From assembly GCA_947446835.1 (NCBI GenBank), contig CANFHS010000095.1, forward strand, positions 1 through 8,749: a stretch of 8,749 nucleotides of DNA. Reading direction: 5' to 3'. Below, in pieces: positions 1 to 8,322 of the stretch (positions are counted from its first letter, which is position 1; each line of letters begins with the position of its first letter). This stretch comes from Bacteriovoracaceae bacterium. GTDB taxonomy: Bacteria; Bdellovibrionota; UBA1018. Under the pieces are notes generated by a model, which saw only the letters and a list, made by a program, of their open reading frames with translations, was not told where the DNA came from and ran no database searches. The position numbers and the translations under genes were made by a program.

Positions 1-1
1 G

Positions 2-1261
<1,260 letters not shown>

Positions 1262-1277
1262 GACCAGGGCCCATGGC

Positions 1278-1283
1278 AAGGAG
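1278..1283 (+). promoter_or_regulatory. Ribosome binding site of purC
   Basis: AAGGAG lies 9 nt before the GTG at 1293 and decides that start. The frame is open much further upstream (to 1128, inside purF), but no homology to the family exists before the IYRGSVKD motif that follows the GTG. Confidence 0.8.
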
Positions 1284-1292
1284 CGCAGGCAG

Positions 1293-2480
1293 GTGATCGC
1301 CCCCATTTATCGAGGTTCAGTGAAGGACATCCTGGGGCCGGCCACCGGCGCCGACGGCTGCGCCGCCGTGCTCTTCGACTACACCGACGCCTTTTCGGTG
1401 TTCGACTGGGGCCGCATGCCCGACACGCTTCCGCACAAGGGGGAGGCGCTGGCCATCCTGGCCGCCCACTGGTTCGAGCGTCTCGAGGACGCTTCCACCT
1501 GGCGTGAATTTTCGCGGGCGCCCGAGGCGCTGGCGCTTCGCAAAGGCAACCGCTTCGGATCGGCCTTCAACGAGCTGGGTGAAAAGCTGCAGTCCGAAGG
1601 GCTGCGCACGCACTACCTGGGCGTGCTGACCGGGGCGCGTCCTTCGCGACCCGAAGAGGTGCGCGCCCAGAAGCTGGGCGAGCTGACCGCGCCGGCCAAG
1701 CGCCTGCTGGTGCGCCAGGTGGCGTCGGTCCGGCCGGTGGTGACGACCGTCCTGGGCCGCGGCGTGCCGGACTACGGCCCGACCCGCAATGCCCCTTCGC
1801 CTCGGCTCATTCCGCTGGAGGTGGTGTTCCGCTTTTCGCTGCCTCCAGGCTCTTCGTTGCTGGAGCGCGCCGCGCGCGATCCGGAATACCTGGCCCAGCG
1901 CGGGTTCGGGCACCTGCGGGCCGAAGCCGGAGCACGCTGGGATTTTCCGGTGCTGGAGCTCTTCACCAAGCTGGAAAGCACCGATCGCCCTGTGGGACTG
2001 GGTGAGGCGATGGCCATCTCGGGCCTGTCGGCGGTGCAGCTGCAGGAAGTGCTGCTCCGCACGGCCTGGGTGGCGGCCTGGCTGCGGGCCGACTGCTCGC
2101 GCGCCGGCCTGGAGCTGGCCGACGGCAAGCTGGAGTGGGCCTGGGACCAGGACCAGGGTCTGGTCCTGGTGGACGCCGTGGGTCCTGACGAGCTCCGCAT
2201 CCTCAAGGGCGGAGTCCAGCTGTCGAAGGAATTCCTGCGCAACTTCTATCGTTCCTCGGACTGGTACGCCAAGGTCGAGGCGGCCAAGAAGGAAGCCCAG
2301 AACAAGGGTGCCGCGGAATGGAAACGCCTGGTCGGCCAGGAGCCCCCGGCCCTTCCCCAGGCCAAGCGCGAGCTGGCCGCGCGGCTTTACATGGCCCTGA
2401 CCAATCGCCTGACGGGCCGCGACTGGTTCCCCGACGCGGGCGAGCTGGAGCCGATCGTGGATGAGGTTTCGCGCGCATGA
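1293..2480 (+). CDS. purC: SAICAR synthase (PurC family), long divergent form
   Basis: PurC joins aspartate to CAIR with ATP hydrolysis to form SAICAR. The 395-residue product is much longer than E. coli PurC (237) and nearer to, but longer than, the yeast Ade1 form. Matches run in family order: IYRGSVKDI at 5-13 (family G-K-x-K), a D-x-FSVFD...DTLPHKGEAL block at 32-53 (yeast DRISAYD...IPEKG), LIPLEVVFR...GSS at 172-188, LELFTK at 221-226, DGKLEWAW at 278-284, LVLVDAVGPDELR at 290-302, SKEFLRNFY at 311-319, and a C-terminal helix ending LTGRDWF, like yeast LTGSKW. Two oddities are GSVK for GKxK and DA for the usual DE in the metal/nucleotide motif at 294-295. An extra segment of roughly 100 residues lies between the first block and LIPLE. 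The start is GTG with an AAGGAG 9 nt upstream; the stop overlaps the purD start (ATGA). Membership of the family is well supported by context and motifs; catalytic activity is inferred. Confidence 0.88.
   Translation: MIAPIYRGSVKDILGPATGADGCAAVLFDYTDAFSVFDWGRMPDTLPHKGEALAILAAHWFERLEDASTWREFSRAPEALALRKGNRFGSAFNELGEKLQSEGLRTHYLGVLTGARPSRPEEVRAQKLGELTAPAKRLLVRQVASVRPVVTTVLGRGVPDYGPTRNAPSPRLIPLEVVFRFSLPPGSSLLERAARDPEYLAQRGFGHLRAEAGARWDFPVLELFTKLESTDRPVGLGEAMAISGLSAVQLQEVLLRTAWVAAWLRADCSRAGLELADGKLEWAWDQDQGLVLVDAVGPDELRILKGGVQLSKEFLRNFYRSSDWYAKVEAAKKEAQNKGAAEWKRLVGQEPPALPQAKRELAARLYMALTNRLTGRDWFPDAGELEPIVDEVSRA
2146..2170 (+). repeat. Perfect 11-bp inverted repeat inside purC
   Basis: ACCAGGACCAG at 2146-2156 and its exact reverse complement CTGGTCCTGGT at 2160-2170 flank a 3-nt GGT loop. 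It falls in codons for DQDQGLVLV. No T-run follows, so it is not an intrinsic terminator. It would form a strong, tight mRNA hairpin; no function is known. Confidence 0.85.
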
Positions 2481-3787
2481 CCCGGGTGCTTCTCATCGGC
2501 TCGGGTGGCCGCGAGCACGCCCTGGCCTGGAAGCTGTCGCAGTCGCCGCGGCTGGCGAAGCTGATCGCGGCCCCGGGGGGCGACGCTTGGGCGCCCGAGT
2601 GGGAACGTTGGCCGTGCGAGCTGGGCAAGGGCCGCGCGGAGTTTGAGCGTCTGGCGGGGCTGGCGCGGCACGCCGGGGTGGGGCTCGTGGTGGTGGGCCC
2701 GGACAATCCGCTGGCCGACGGCATTGCTGATGTTTTCGAAGCGGCGGGTATCCCGGTTTTTGGCCCGAGCGCGAAGGCCGCGCAGCTCGAAGCGTCCAAG
2801 GTTTTTGCCAAGGAGGTGATGGGCGCGGCGGGGGTTCCCACGGCCCGCCACTTCGTGGCCGGAGGCCCGGCCGAGGCCGGACATGTTTTGCGCGAGCGCT
2901 GTGACTGGAGCGGCGGCCGCGGTTGGGTGGTCAAGGTGGACGGCCTGGCCCTGGGAAAAGGCGTCGAGGTTTGCGGCAGCCTGGAGCAGGCCCTGGGCGC
3001 GGTGGAACGCCTGGACGCCCTGATGGGCGCCGGCGCCGCAGGTGGCCGCATGGTCATCGAGGAGCGACTGCCGGGCGAGGAGCTTTCGGTGCTGGCCTTC
3101 TGCGACGGCAAGCGCGCCGCACTGATGCAGCCCGTGCGCGACCACAAGCGGGTGGGCGATGGCGACCAGGGCCCGAACACCGGCGGAATGGGAGCCTTCA
3201 GCCCGGTACCGGGAGTGCCGGCAGGCTTCCTGGATCGCCTCGAAAGAGAAGTCTTTCAGCCTACCTTGCGGGAGATGGACCGGCGGGGGAGCCCGTTCCG
3301 GGGTGTGCTTTACGCAGGCGTCCTGGCGGATTTCGCGCGCGACACCTACGGCGTGCTGGAGTTCAATGCCCGGTTCGGTGATCCCGAAACCCAGGTGCTC
3401 ATGGCCCTGATGGAGGGTGATCTGCTGGACTGGTGCCTGGCCTGCGCCCGGAGCGATCTGGGCTCGCTGCCTTCGCGGGTCCCGTTCCGCGCCGAGGCGG
3501 CCCTGGTGGTGGTGGGCGCGGCGGGTGGATACCCGGAGAGTCCTGAAAAAGGCCGACCCATCGAGGGACCCGTGGACCACGCGCCCGATTACTTTTGCGC
3601 CGGGGTGGCAGGTTCCGCCGAAGCGGGCTTCCGCACCTCGGGCGGGCGCGTTTTCGGAGCGATGGGCGTGGGCGCCACGCTGGCCGAGGCCCGGACGCAA
3701 GCTTACCAGAGGCTGAAGCAGGTGCGCTTCGAAGGCCTGCACTTCCGTTCGGACATCGCGGGCTCGGCCGGCGGAGGTGAGCGGTGA
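2477..3787 (+). CDS. purD: Phosphoribosylamine-glycine ligase (GAR synthetase) PurD
   Basis: PurD ligates glycine to phosphoribosylamine with ATP, giving GAR (step 2). The 436 residues fit the usual monofunctional length. From the N terminus there is a Rossmann-like GSGGREHALAW motif at 8-18, then GPDNPLADGI at 74-83 (usually GPExPL) and FGPSAKAAQLEASK at 95-108. The ATP-grasp domain follows with KVDGLALGKGV at 153-163, a D-x-DQGPNTGGMGAFSP segment around 228-242 and the metal/nucleotide motif LEFNARFGDPETQ at 294-306. The family APGN motif reads APGG at 32-35. The ATG sits in an ATGA overlap with the purC stop. Only a weak GAGG (2463-2466, 10 nt away) precedes it, so translational coupling to purC is likely. 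The stop overlaps the purN start. Confidence 0.97.
   Translation: MTRVLLIGSGGREHALAWKLSQSPRLAKLIAAPGGDAWAPEWERWPCELGKGRAEFERLAGLARHAGVGLVVVGPDNPLADGIADVFEAAGIPVFGPSAKAAQLEASKVFAKEVMGAAGVPTARHFVAGGPAEAGHVLRERCDWSGGRGWVVKVDGLALGKGVEVCGSLEQALGAVERLDALMGAGAAGGRMVIEERLPGEELSVLAFCDGKRAALMQPVRDHKRVGDGDQGPNTGGMGAFSPVPGVPAGFLDRLEREVFQPTLREMDRRGSPFRGVLYAGVLADFARDTYGVLEFNARFGDPETQVLMALMEGDLLDWCLACARSDLGSLPSRVPFRAEAALVVVGAAGGYPESPEKGRPIEGPVDHAPDYFCAGVAGSAEAGFRTSGGRVFGAMGVGATLAEARTQAYQRLKQVRFEGLHFRSDIAGSAGGGER
3773..3777 (+). promoter_or_regulatory. Ribosome binding site of purN
   Basis: GGAGG inside the last codons of purD, 6 nt before the GTG at 3784. It supports the GTGA overlap as the true purN start. 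Confidence 0.75.
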
Positions 3788-4464
3788 GTACCTCGCAGAC
3801 CGCGGTTCCTCGCATCGCCGTTTTCGCCAGCGGCCGGGGCTCGAACTTCGAGGCGGTCCTGCGGGCCATCGAAGACGGAAAACTTCGCGCCCAGATCGTG
3901 GCGCTGGTGTGCGATCGTCCGGGTGCCCCGGTCATGGAGCTGGCCAAGGACGCCGGGATCCCGGTGCTCCTGGTGCCGCCGCCTCCGGCCACGGCTTCCG
4001 GGGGCGCCTCGGCGGAAATCCGGCGGGTGAACCACGACCGCGCCATCTGGGAAAAGCTCAAGGCCTACCAGCCGCGTTTCCTGGTGCTGGCCGGTTACAT
4101 GCGCATCCTGAGCGGCTGGATGATCGACACGTTCCGCTCGGAGCGCGGGTACTCGCGCATCGTGAACGTCCATCCGTCGCTCCTGCCCTCGTTTCCTGGC
4201 AAGGAAAGCTACCGGCAAGCCTTCGAGCACGGTGCCCAGCTGGCTGGCGTGACGGTCCATCTGGTGGACCCGGCCGTGGATTCCGGCCCCATCTGCGCGC
4301 AGGAATCGTTCGCCATCGCCGACTGCACGACCCCCGAGCAGGTCGAGAAGCGCGGCCTGGCCGTGGAGCATCGCCTTTATCCCGCAACCCTGGATTGGGT
4401 CCTGTCGGAGCGTTTCGGGGTGACCCCCCTTTCCTCAAGGAGAATTCGTGTTCGTCCGCATTGA
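3784..4464 (+). CDS. purN: Phosphoribosylglycinamide formyltransferase PurN (10-formyl-THF dependent)
   Basis: PurN transfers a formyl group from 10-formyltetrahydrofolate to GAR, giving FGAR (step 3). The 226 residues form a single formyltransferase domain. Visible motifs are ASGRGSNFEA at 15-24 (phosphate binding), LAGYMRILS at 102-110, NVHPSLLPSFPG at 128-139 and VDSGP at 165-169. N128, H130 and D166 match the catalytic triad Asn106-His108-Asp144 of E. coli PurN. A proline- and alanine-rich insertion at about 65-78 is longer than in E. coli. The start is GTG, overlapping the purD stop, with GGAGG 6 nt upstream. The C-terminal tail (SSRRIRVRPH) has no counterpart in the compact enzyme, and its codons contain the purL ribosome binding site and start. 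So this tail may be shaped by the overlap rather than by enzyme function. Confidence 0.96.
   Translation: MSTSQTAVPRIAVFASGRGSNFEAVLRAIEDGKLRAQIVALVCDRPGAPVMELAKDAGIPVLLVPPPPATASGGASAEIRRVNHDRAIWEKLKAYQPRFLVLAGYMRILSGWMIDTFRSERGYSRIVNVHPSLLPSFPGKESYRQAFEHGAQLAGVTVHLVDPAVDSGPICAQESFAIADCTTPEQVEKRGLAVEHRLYPATLDWVLSERFGVTPLSSRRIRVRPH
4437..4442 (+). promoter_or_regulatory. Ribosome binding site of purL, inside purN
   Basis: AAGGAG lies 5 nt before the GTG at 4448, within the purN C-terminal codons. It supports the start that opens directly into the first PurS-like beta strand (MFVRIEV). Confidence 0.85.
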
Positions 4465-7400
4465 AGTGGCTCAGCATCCCGAGTTCGCAGACCCCATGGC
4501 CAACGCAGCCATGCGCCGCCTGGCGCTGGCCCATCCCGAGCTCCGCAAGAAGGTGCGCTGGGCGCGGTGGCTGGACGTGTACTGGTTCGATTTCCCGTTG
4601 AGCCGCGAGGAGATGATCCCCGCGCTGACCGAGGTGTTCTGGGACCGCGTGCTGCAGTGGGTGATCACGGGGAACCTGATCCCCTCGGCCGCCGGCAAGC
4701 ACGGATCGATCCTGGACCTGATGGAGGCCGCTCCACACCGGCCGGGCAAATTCTGGGCGCTGGAACGGCGTTTCCGCCCGGGCGTCACCGACAACGTCGC
4801 CCACACGGCCATGCAAGCCATCGAGATCGTGACCGGGCGCAAGTTTCCGGAAGCGCGCGTGGCCTCGGGAAGCCTGCTCGTGCTGGAAGGCCCACAGCTG
4901 GACGAGGACGCGCTGGCCACCGTGGCGCGCGACATCCTCTGCAACGAGCTGATCGAGACCTGGACGCTTTACAGCGAAGCCGAGATGGTCAAGAGCGACC
5001 GTTTTCACCAGGAGCGCATCAAGCGCGATCTGCCCCGGCTCATGATCCGCGGCTCGGACCGGGTCGAGACCCACGCGCTCTCGGGCATGTCCCAGGACCA
5101 GCTCCTGGACCTGAGCCGGCGCAATCTCTGGGCCTTGAATCCGGCCGAGATGCAGGCCGTGCAGTCGCACTTTGCGAGTCCCGAGGTGGTGGAGCGCCGG
5201 CGCACGATGGGCCTCGGCGATCCGACCGACGTGGAGCTTGAGGTCATTGCGCAGACCTGGTCCGAGCACTGCAAGCACAAGATCTTCGGAGCCGAGATCG
5301 AGTACCGCGAGCAGGATCCGCTGGCCGGCGGACCCGAGATCCCGTCCTCGATCCAGGGCCTGTTCCGCGAGACCATCGCCGGCACCACGGCCGAGATTCC
5401 GCGTCCCTGGCTGCTGTCGGTGTTCTCGGACAACGCGGGCATCGTGGCCTTCGACGAGGAGCACGCCTTCTGCATCAAGGTCGAGACCCACAACAGTCCT
5501 TCCGCGCTGGACCCCTACGGGGGCGCCCTGACCGGGATCGTGGGCGTGAACCGCGACATCCTGGGCTGCGGCCTGGGCGCGAAGCCCATCTTCAACACCA
5601 ACGTGTTCTGCACGGCCCCCATCGACTACTCCAGCCCGTTGCCGGATCGCCTGCTGCATCCCCGGCGCATCCTCGAAGGGGTGCGGCGCGGAGTCGAGCA
5701 CGGCGGCAACAAGAGCGGGATTCCCACGGTCAACGGGGCACTGGTCTTCGATGACCGCTACCTGGGCAAGCCCCTGGTGTACTGCGGAACCGGTGGCTTC
5801 ATGCCGCGAGTGAGCGCCGGGCGGACCTGCCAGACCAAGGAAATCCTGCCGGGCGATCGCATCTGCATGGTGGGGGGGCGCATCGGCAAGGATGGCATTC
5901 ACGGCGCCACGTTCTCGTCACTGGCCCTGGACGACGCCTCGCCCTCGAGCGCGGTGCAGCTGGGCGACCCGATGACCCAGAAGCGCGCCGCCGACTTCCT
6001 GCTCGAAGCGCGGGACATGGGCCTGTACCGGGCCATCACCGACAATGGCGCGGGCGGGCTTTCGTCCTCGGTGGGCGAGCTGGCCCGGCTGTCAGGCGGT
6101 GCCCGCATGGACGTTTCGCGCGCCAAGACCAAGTACGCGGGCCTGCGGCCCTACGAGCTGGTGGTGAGCGAATCGCAGGAACGCATGACCGTGGCCGTGG
6201 CGCCCGAGAAGCTTCCGCTCTTCCTGGCCCTGGCCGAGCGTCGCGGGGTCGAGGTCAGTGACCTGGGCGACTTCACTTCCAGTGGTTTTTTTGAGGTGTT
6301 TCACGGCGAGCGCCGCGTGGCGACGCTGGACCTGCAGTTCCTCCACGAAGGCTGCCCGCGGCTCAAGCTCGAAGCCGAGTGGCGGGGGCGGCCCGAGCTT
6401 CCCCCGACGCAGGCCACGGCTTCGTTCAGCCGAGAGGGAGCGGAGGTCCTGCAGACCCTGCTGGGCCGGCCGAACCTGGCTTCGAAGGAGTGGATGATCC
6501 GCCAGTACGACCACGAGGTGCAGGGCACATCGGTGATCAAGCCGTTGCAGCACTCCAATCCGGGCGGCTCGCAGTCGTCGGTGGGGCCGAACGACGGCGC
6601 GGTGATCAAGCCCAAACCCGGTTCCCCGTCGGGGATCGCGGTGGGCTGCGGGATCAACCCCAAGTACTCGGACTGGGACCCTTACCTCATGGCCCAGATG
6701 GCCGTGGACGAGGCCATCCGCAATACGGTGGCCGTGGGCGGCGAATTCGGTTCGCCCGACTCGGTGTTCGCGCTGGTCGACAACTTCTGCTGGCCTGACC
6801 CGGTCGGGGACAAGGACAAGGCCGCAGCCCTGGTGCGCGCGTGCTTCGGCATGCGCCAGGCGGCGCTGGAGGTTTCAGCCCCGTTTGTTTCGGGCAAGGA
6901 TTCGATGAAGAACGATTACCGCGGCCGCCTGGACGGAGCCGAGGTCAAGATCTCGGTCCCGCCGACCCTGCTGGTGACTGCCGTGGCCAAGGTACCCGAT
7001 GTGCGCCTGGCGCGAAGCTCGGAGTTCAAGCTGACGGGCGACGCCATCTACCTGCTGGGCGGTGAATGCCTGGGCCTGGTGGGCTCCGAGCTCCATGCGG
7101 TTCGGGGCGCGACGGTGCCCGGGCCCAGGGCGCGCCTGCCTGAGCCGCGCTGGGACAGTGCCCGCAGGATCTACAGTTGGCTGGGCTTTGCCCAGGGCAA
7201 GGAGCAGGGCCGCCTGCGCTCGGTGCATGACGTGTCCGACGGGGGCATCCTGGCCGCCGTGGCCGAGTCTTGCCTGGCCCGGGGCTTTGGTGCCTCCATC
7301 CAGACCGAGGAGGAACCCTGGGAATTCTACTTCGGCGAAGGGTTCCACAGCTTCGTGGTGACCGTGAGCGAGCCGGACTCGGCGCTCCTCGAAGCCGAGT

Positions 7401-7558
7401 GGACGGCGCTCGGGTTGCCCTGGCGCAAGCTCGGTACGGTGACCAACACCGATCGGCTGGAAGCGCGCTTTGCCCAGCCCACCGGTGAGAGCGGGGGAAT
7501 TTCGGTCGAGGTCCGCGCATTGCGCTCGGCCTGGCGCAAGGAAGGGTACTGGGAATGA
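4448..7558 (+). CDS. purL: FGAM synthase synthetase subunit with N-terminal PurS-like domains (PurSL fusion)
   Basis: With PurQ it converts FGAR, glutamine and ATP to FGAM (step 4). It has 1036 residues. Residues 1-80 and about 101-180 each look like a PurS unit: a beta strand, then DPMANAAMRRLAL or TDNVAHTAMQAIE, and a closing helix before an I-(T/E)-x-type end. This mimics the PurS dimer or the N-terminal domain of large PurL. The linker region follows, then the first PurM-like half with WSEHCKHKIF (271-280), KVETHNSPSALDP (344-356), NRDILG, GAKP, GNKSGIPTVNGA, GRIGKDGIHGATF (478-489) and PYELVVSESQERM (568-580). The second half holds GCGINPKYSDWDPY, SGKDSMKND (815-823) and HDVSDGGILAAVAES (927-941). 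No glutaminase domain is fused, consistent with the separate purQ just downstream. THNHP of most families is THNSP here. GTG start, 17-nt overlap with purN. A T7 run lies at 6286-6292. Confidence 0.95.
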   Translation: MFVRIEVAQHPEFADPMANAAMRRLALAHPELRKKVRWARWLDVYWFDFPLSREEMIPALTEVFWDRVLQWVITGNLIPSAAGKHGSILDLMEAAPHRPGKFWALERRFRPGVTDNVAHTAMQAIEIVTGRKFPEARVASGSLLVLEGPQLDEDALATVARDILCNELIETWTLYSEAEMVKSDRFHQERIKRDLPRLMIRGSDRVETHALSGMSQDQLLDLSRRNLWALNPAEMQAVQSHFASPEVVERRRTMGLGDPTDVELEVIAQTWSEHCKHKIFGAEIEYREQDPLAGGPEIPSSIQGLFRETIAGTTAEIPRPWLLSVFSDNAGIVAFDEEHAFCIKVETHNSPSALDPYGGALTGIVGVNRDILGCGLGAKPIFNTNVFCTAPIDYSSPLPDRLLHPRRILEGVRRGVEHGGNKSGIPTVNGALVFDDRYLGKPLVYCGTGGFMPRVSAGRTCQTKEILPGDRICMVGGRIGKDGIHGATFSSLALDDASPSSAVQLGDPMTQKRAADFLLEARDMGLYRAITDNGAGGLSSSVGELARLSGGARMDVSRAKTKYAGLRPYELVVSESQERMTVAVAPEKLPLFLALAERRGVEVSDLGDFTSSGFFEVFHGERRVATLDLQFLHEGCPRLKLEAEWRGRPELPPTQATASFSREGAEVLQTLLGRPNLASKEWMIRQYDHEVQGTSVIKPLQHSNPGGSQSSVGPNDGAVIKPKPGSPSGIAVGCGINPKYSDWDPYLMAQMAVDEAIRNTVAVGGEFGSPDSVFALVDNFCWPDPVGDKDKAAALVRACFGMRQAALEVSAPFVSGKDSMKNDYRGRLDGAEVKISVPPTLLVTAVAKVPDVRLARSSEFKLTGDAIYLLGGECLGLVGSELHAVRGATVPGPRARLPEPRWDSARRIYSWLGFAQGKEQGRLRSVHDVSDGGILAAVAESCLARGFGASIQTEEEPWEFYFGEGFHSFVVTVSEPDSALLEAEWTALGLPWRKLGTVTNTDRLEARFAQPTGESGGISVEVRALRSAWRKEGYWE
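6286..6292 (+). other. T7 homopolymer, in-frame slippery heptamer in purL
   Basis: The run reads as T_TTT_TTT in the purL frame (end of Gly613, then Phe614-Phe615). A -1 slip gives TGA at 6292-6294 at once, ending the product after residue 615, near the junction of the two synthetase halves. That frameshifting occurs is unproven. A weak 4-bp GC stem (6304-6307 with 6312-6315) is the only downstream structure seen, and no Shine-Dalgarno-like stimulator lies at the expected distance upstream. Confidence 0.35.
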
Positions 7559-8322
7559 TTGGCGGCAAAAAGCCCCGGGTCCTTGTGATCACGGGCGATG
7601 GAATCAACTGCGAGCAGGAAACGGCCCAGGCCTTCACCCAGGCCGGGTTCGACTCGGAGATCCGGCACCTGAACGACCTGGTGGCCGAGCAGTTCAGCCT
7701 GGACCAGCTTTCGGCGCGTTACCAGACGTTGGCCCTGCCCGGAGGCTTCTCGTTTGCCGATGACCTCGGCAGCGGCAAGGTGCTGGCGCTCAAGCTCATC
7801 CACGGGCTGGGCTGGGACCTGAATGCCTATGCGGCCCGCGGGGGTCTGGTCATCGGCATCTGCAACGGGTTCCAGGCGCTGATCCGGATGGGTGTGTTCG
7901 GCAAGGACGTGTCCATCACCCACAACTCGCACGGCAAGTTCCAGGACACCTGGGTCAAGGTGAATCCCTCCGGGACGCGCTGTGCCTGGCTGCGCGGCAT
8001 CGGCTCGATGGACCTGCCCATCCGTCACGGCGAAGGACGCCTGGTCATCGCTTCGTTCCGGCGCCGCGAAGTGCTGGCCAAGATGGAGCGTCACGGCATG
8101 ATGTGCCTGCGCTACGAGGGCGATCCCAACGGCAGCGAAGAGCGGCTGGCCGGCCTCTGCGATCCCACCGGGCGCATCTTCGGCCTGATGCCTCACCCCG
8201 AGGCCTTCGTGCGCTGGACCGCCCATCCCGAGTGGACGCTCCAGCCTTCGCGCGCCAATGCGCCGGGGCAGGGTCTGGCCCTCTTCGAGAACGCCTACCA
8301 GGAGGCGCGCCGTGTCCTCTGA
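7555..8322 (+). CDS. purQ: FGAM synthase glutaminase subunit PurQ
   Basis: PurQ is the class I (triad) glutamine amidotransferase subunit that releases ammonia for the PurL synthetase. It has 255 residues, slightly longer than B. subtilis PurQ (227). Motifs are VLVITGDGINCEQET at 9-23, ALPGGFSFADDLGSGK at 60-75 and the nucleophile elbow GICNGFQAL at 101-109 with Cys103. PIRHGEGR follows at 155-162, and FGLMPHPEAF at 209-218 carries His214 and Glu216. The Cys-His-Glu triad is therefore complete. The ATG forms an ATGA overlap with the purL stop. An AAGGA is 12 nt upstream, rather far, so coupling to purL is likely and would help keep the two subunits in proportion. It ends 11 nt inside purH. 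Confidence 0.97.
   Translation: MIGGKKPRVLVITGDGINCEQETAQAFTQAGFDSEIRHLNDLVAEQFSLDQLSARYQTLALPGGFSFADDLGSGKVLALKLIHGLGWDLNAYAARGGLVIGICNGFQALIRMGVFGKDVSITHNSHGKFQDTWVKVNPSGTRCAWLRGIGSMDLPIRHGEGRLVIASFRRREVLAKMERHGMMCLRYEGDPNGSEERLAGLCDPTGRIFGLMPHPEAFVRWTAHPEWTLQPSRANAPGQGLALFENAYQEARRVL
8300..8305 (+). promoter_or_regulatory. Ribosome binding site of purH, inside purQ
   Basis: AGGAGG, 6 nt before the GTG at 8312. It favours this start over the in-frame GTG at 8327. Confidence 0.85.

Noticed and set aside
1262..1292. Possible promoter or terminator in the only intergenic gap
   Set aside because: At 31 nt it holds little beyond the purC ribosome binding site; no -10/-35 pair, stem with T-run or other signal is visible.
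1273..1296. Mini-ORF of seven codons (ATG to TGA) overlapping the purC GTG start
   Set aside because: No ribosome binding site precedes the ATG, and the peptide (MARSAGR) resembles no known leader. The AAGGAG lies inside it and serves purC.
2387..3742. A 451-codon open frame on the minus strand across purD
   Set aside because: Antisense shadow of purD with biased His/Arg/Gln/Ala content, no recognisable motif and no good ribosome binding site noted.
4058..5902. A 614-codon open frame on the minus strand across purN and purL
   Set aside because: Its translation is low-complexity, rich in Arg, His, Gly and Ala, with no recognisable domain. It lies opposite strongly conserved purN and purL coding sequence, the usual shadow in GC-rich DNA.
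6252..6264. AGGTCA-G-TGACCT inverted repeat in purL
   Set aside because: Six-base arms inside coding sequence are expected by chance, and no operator function is supported.
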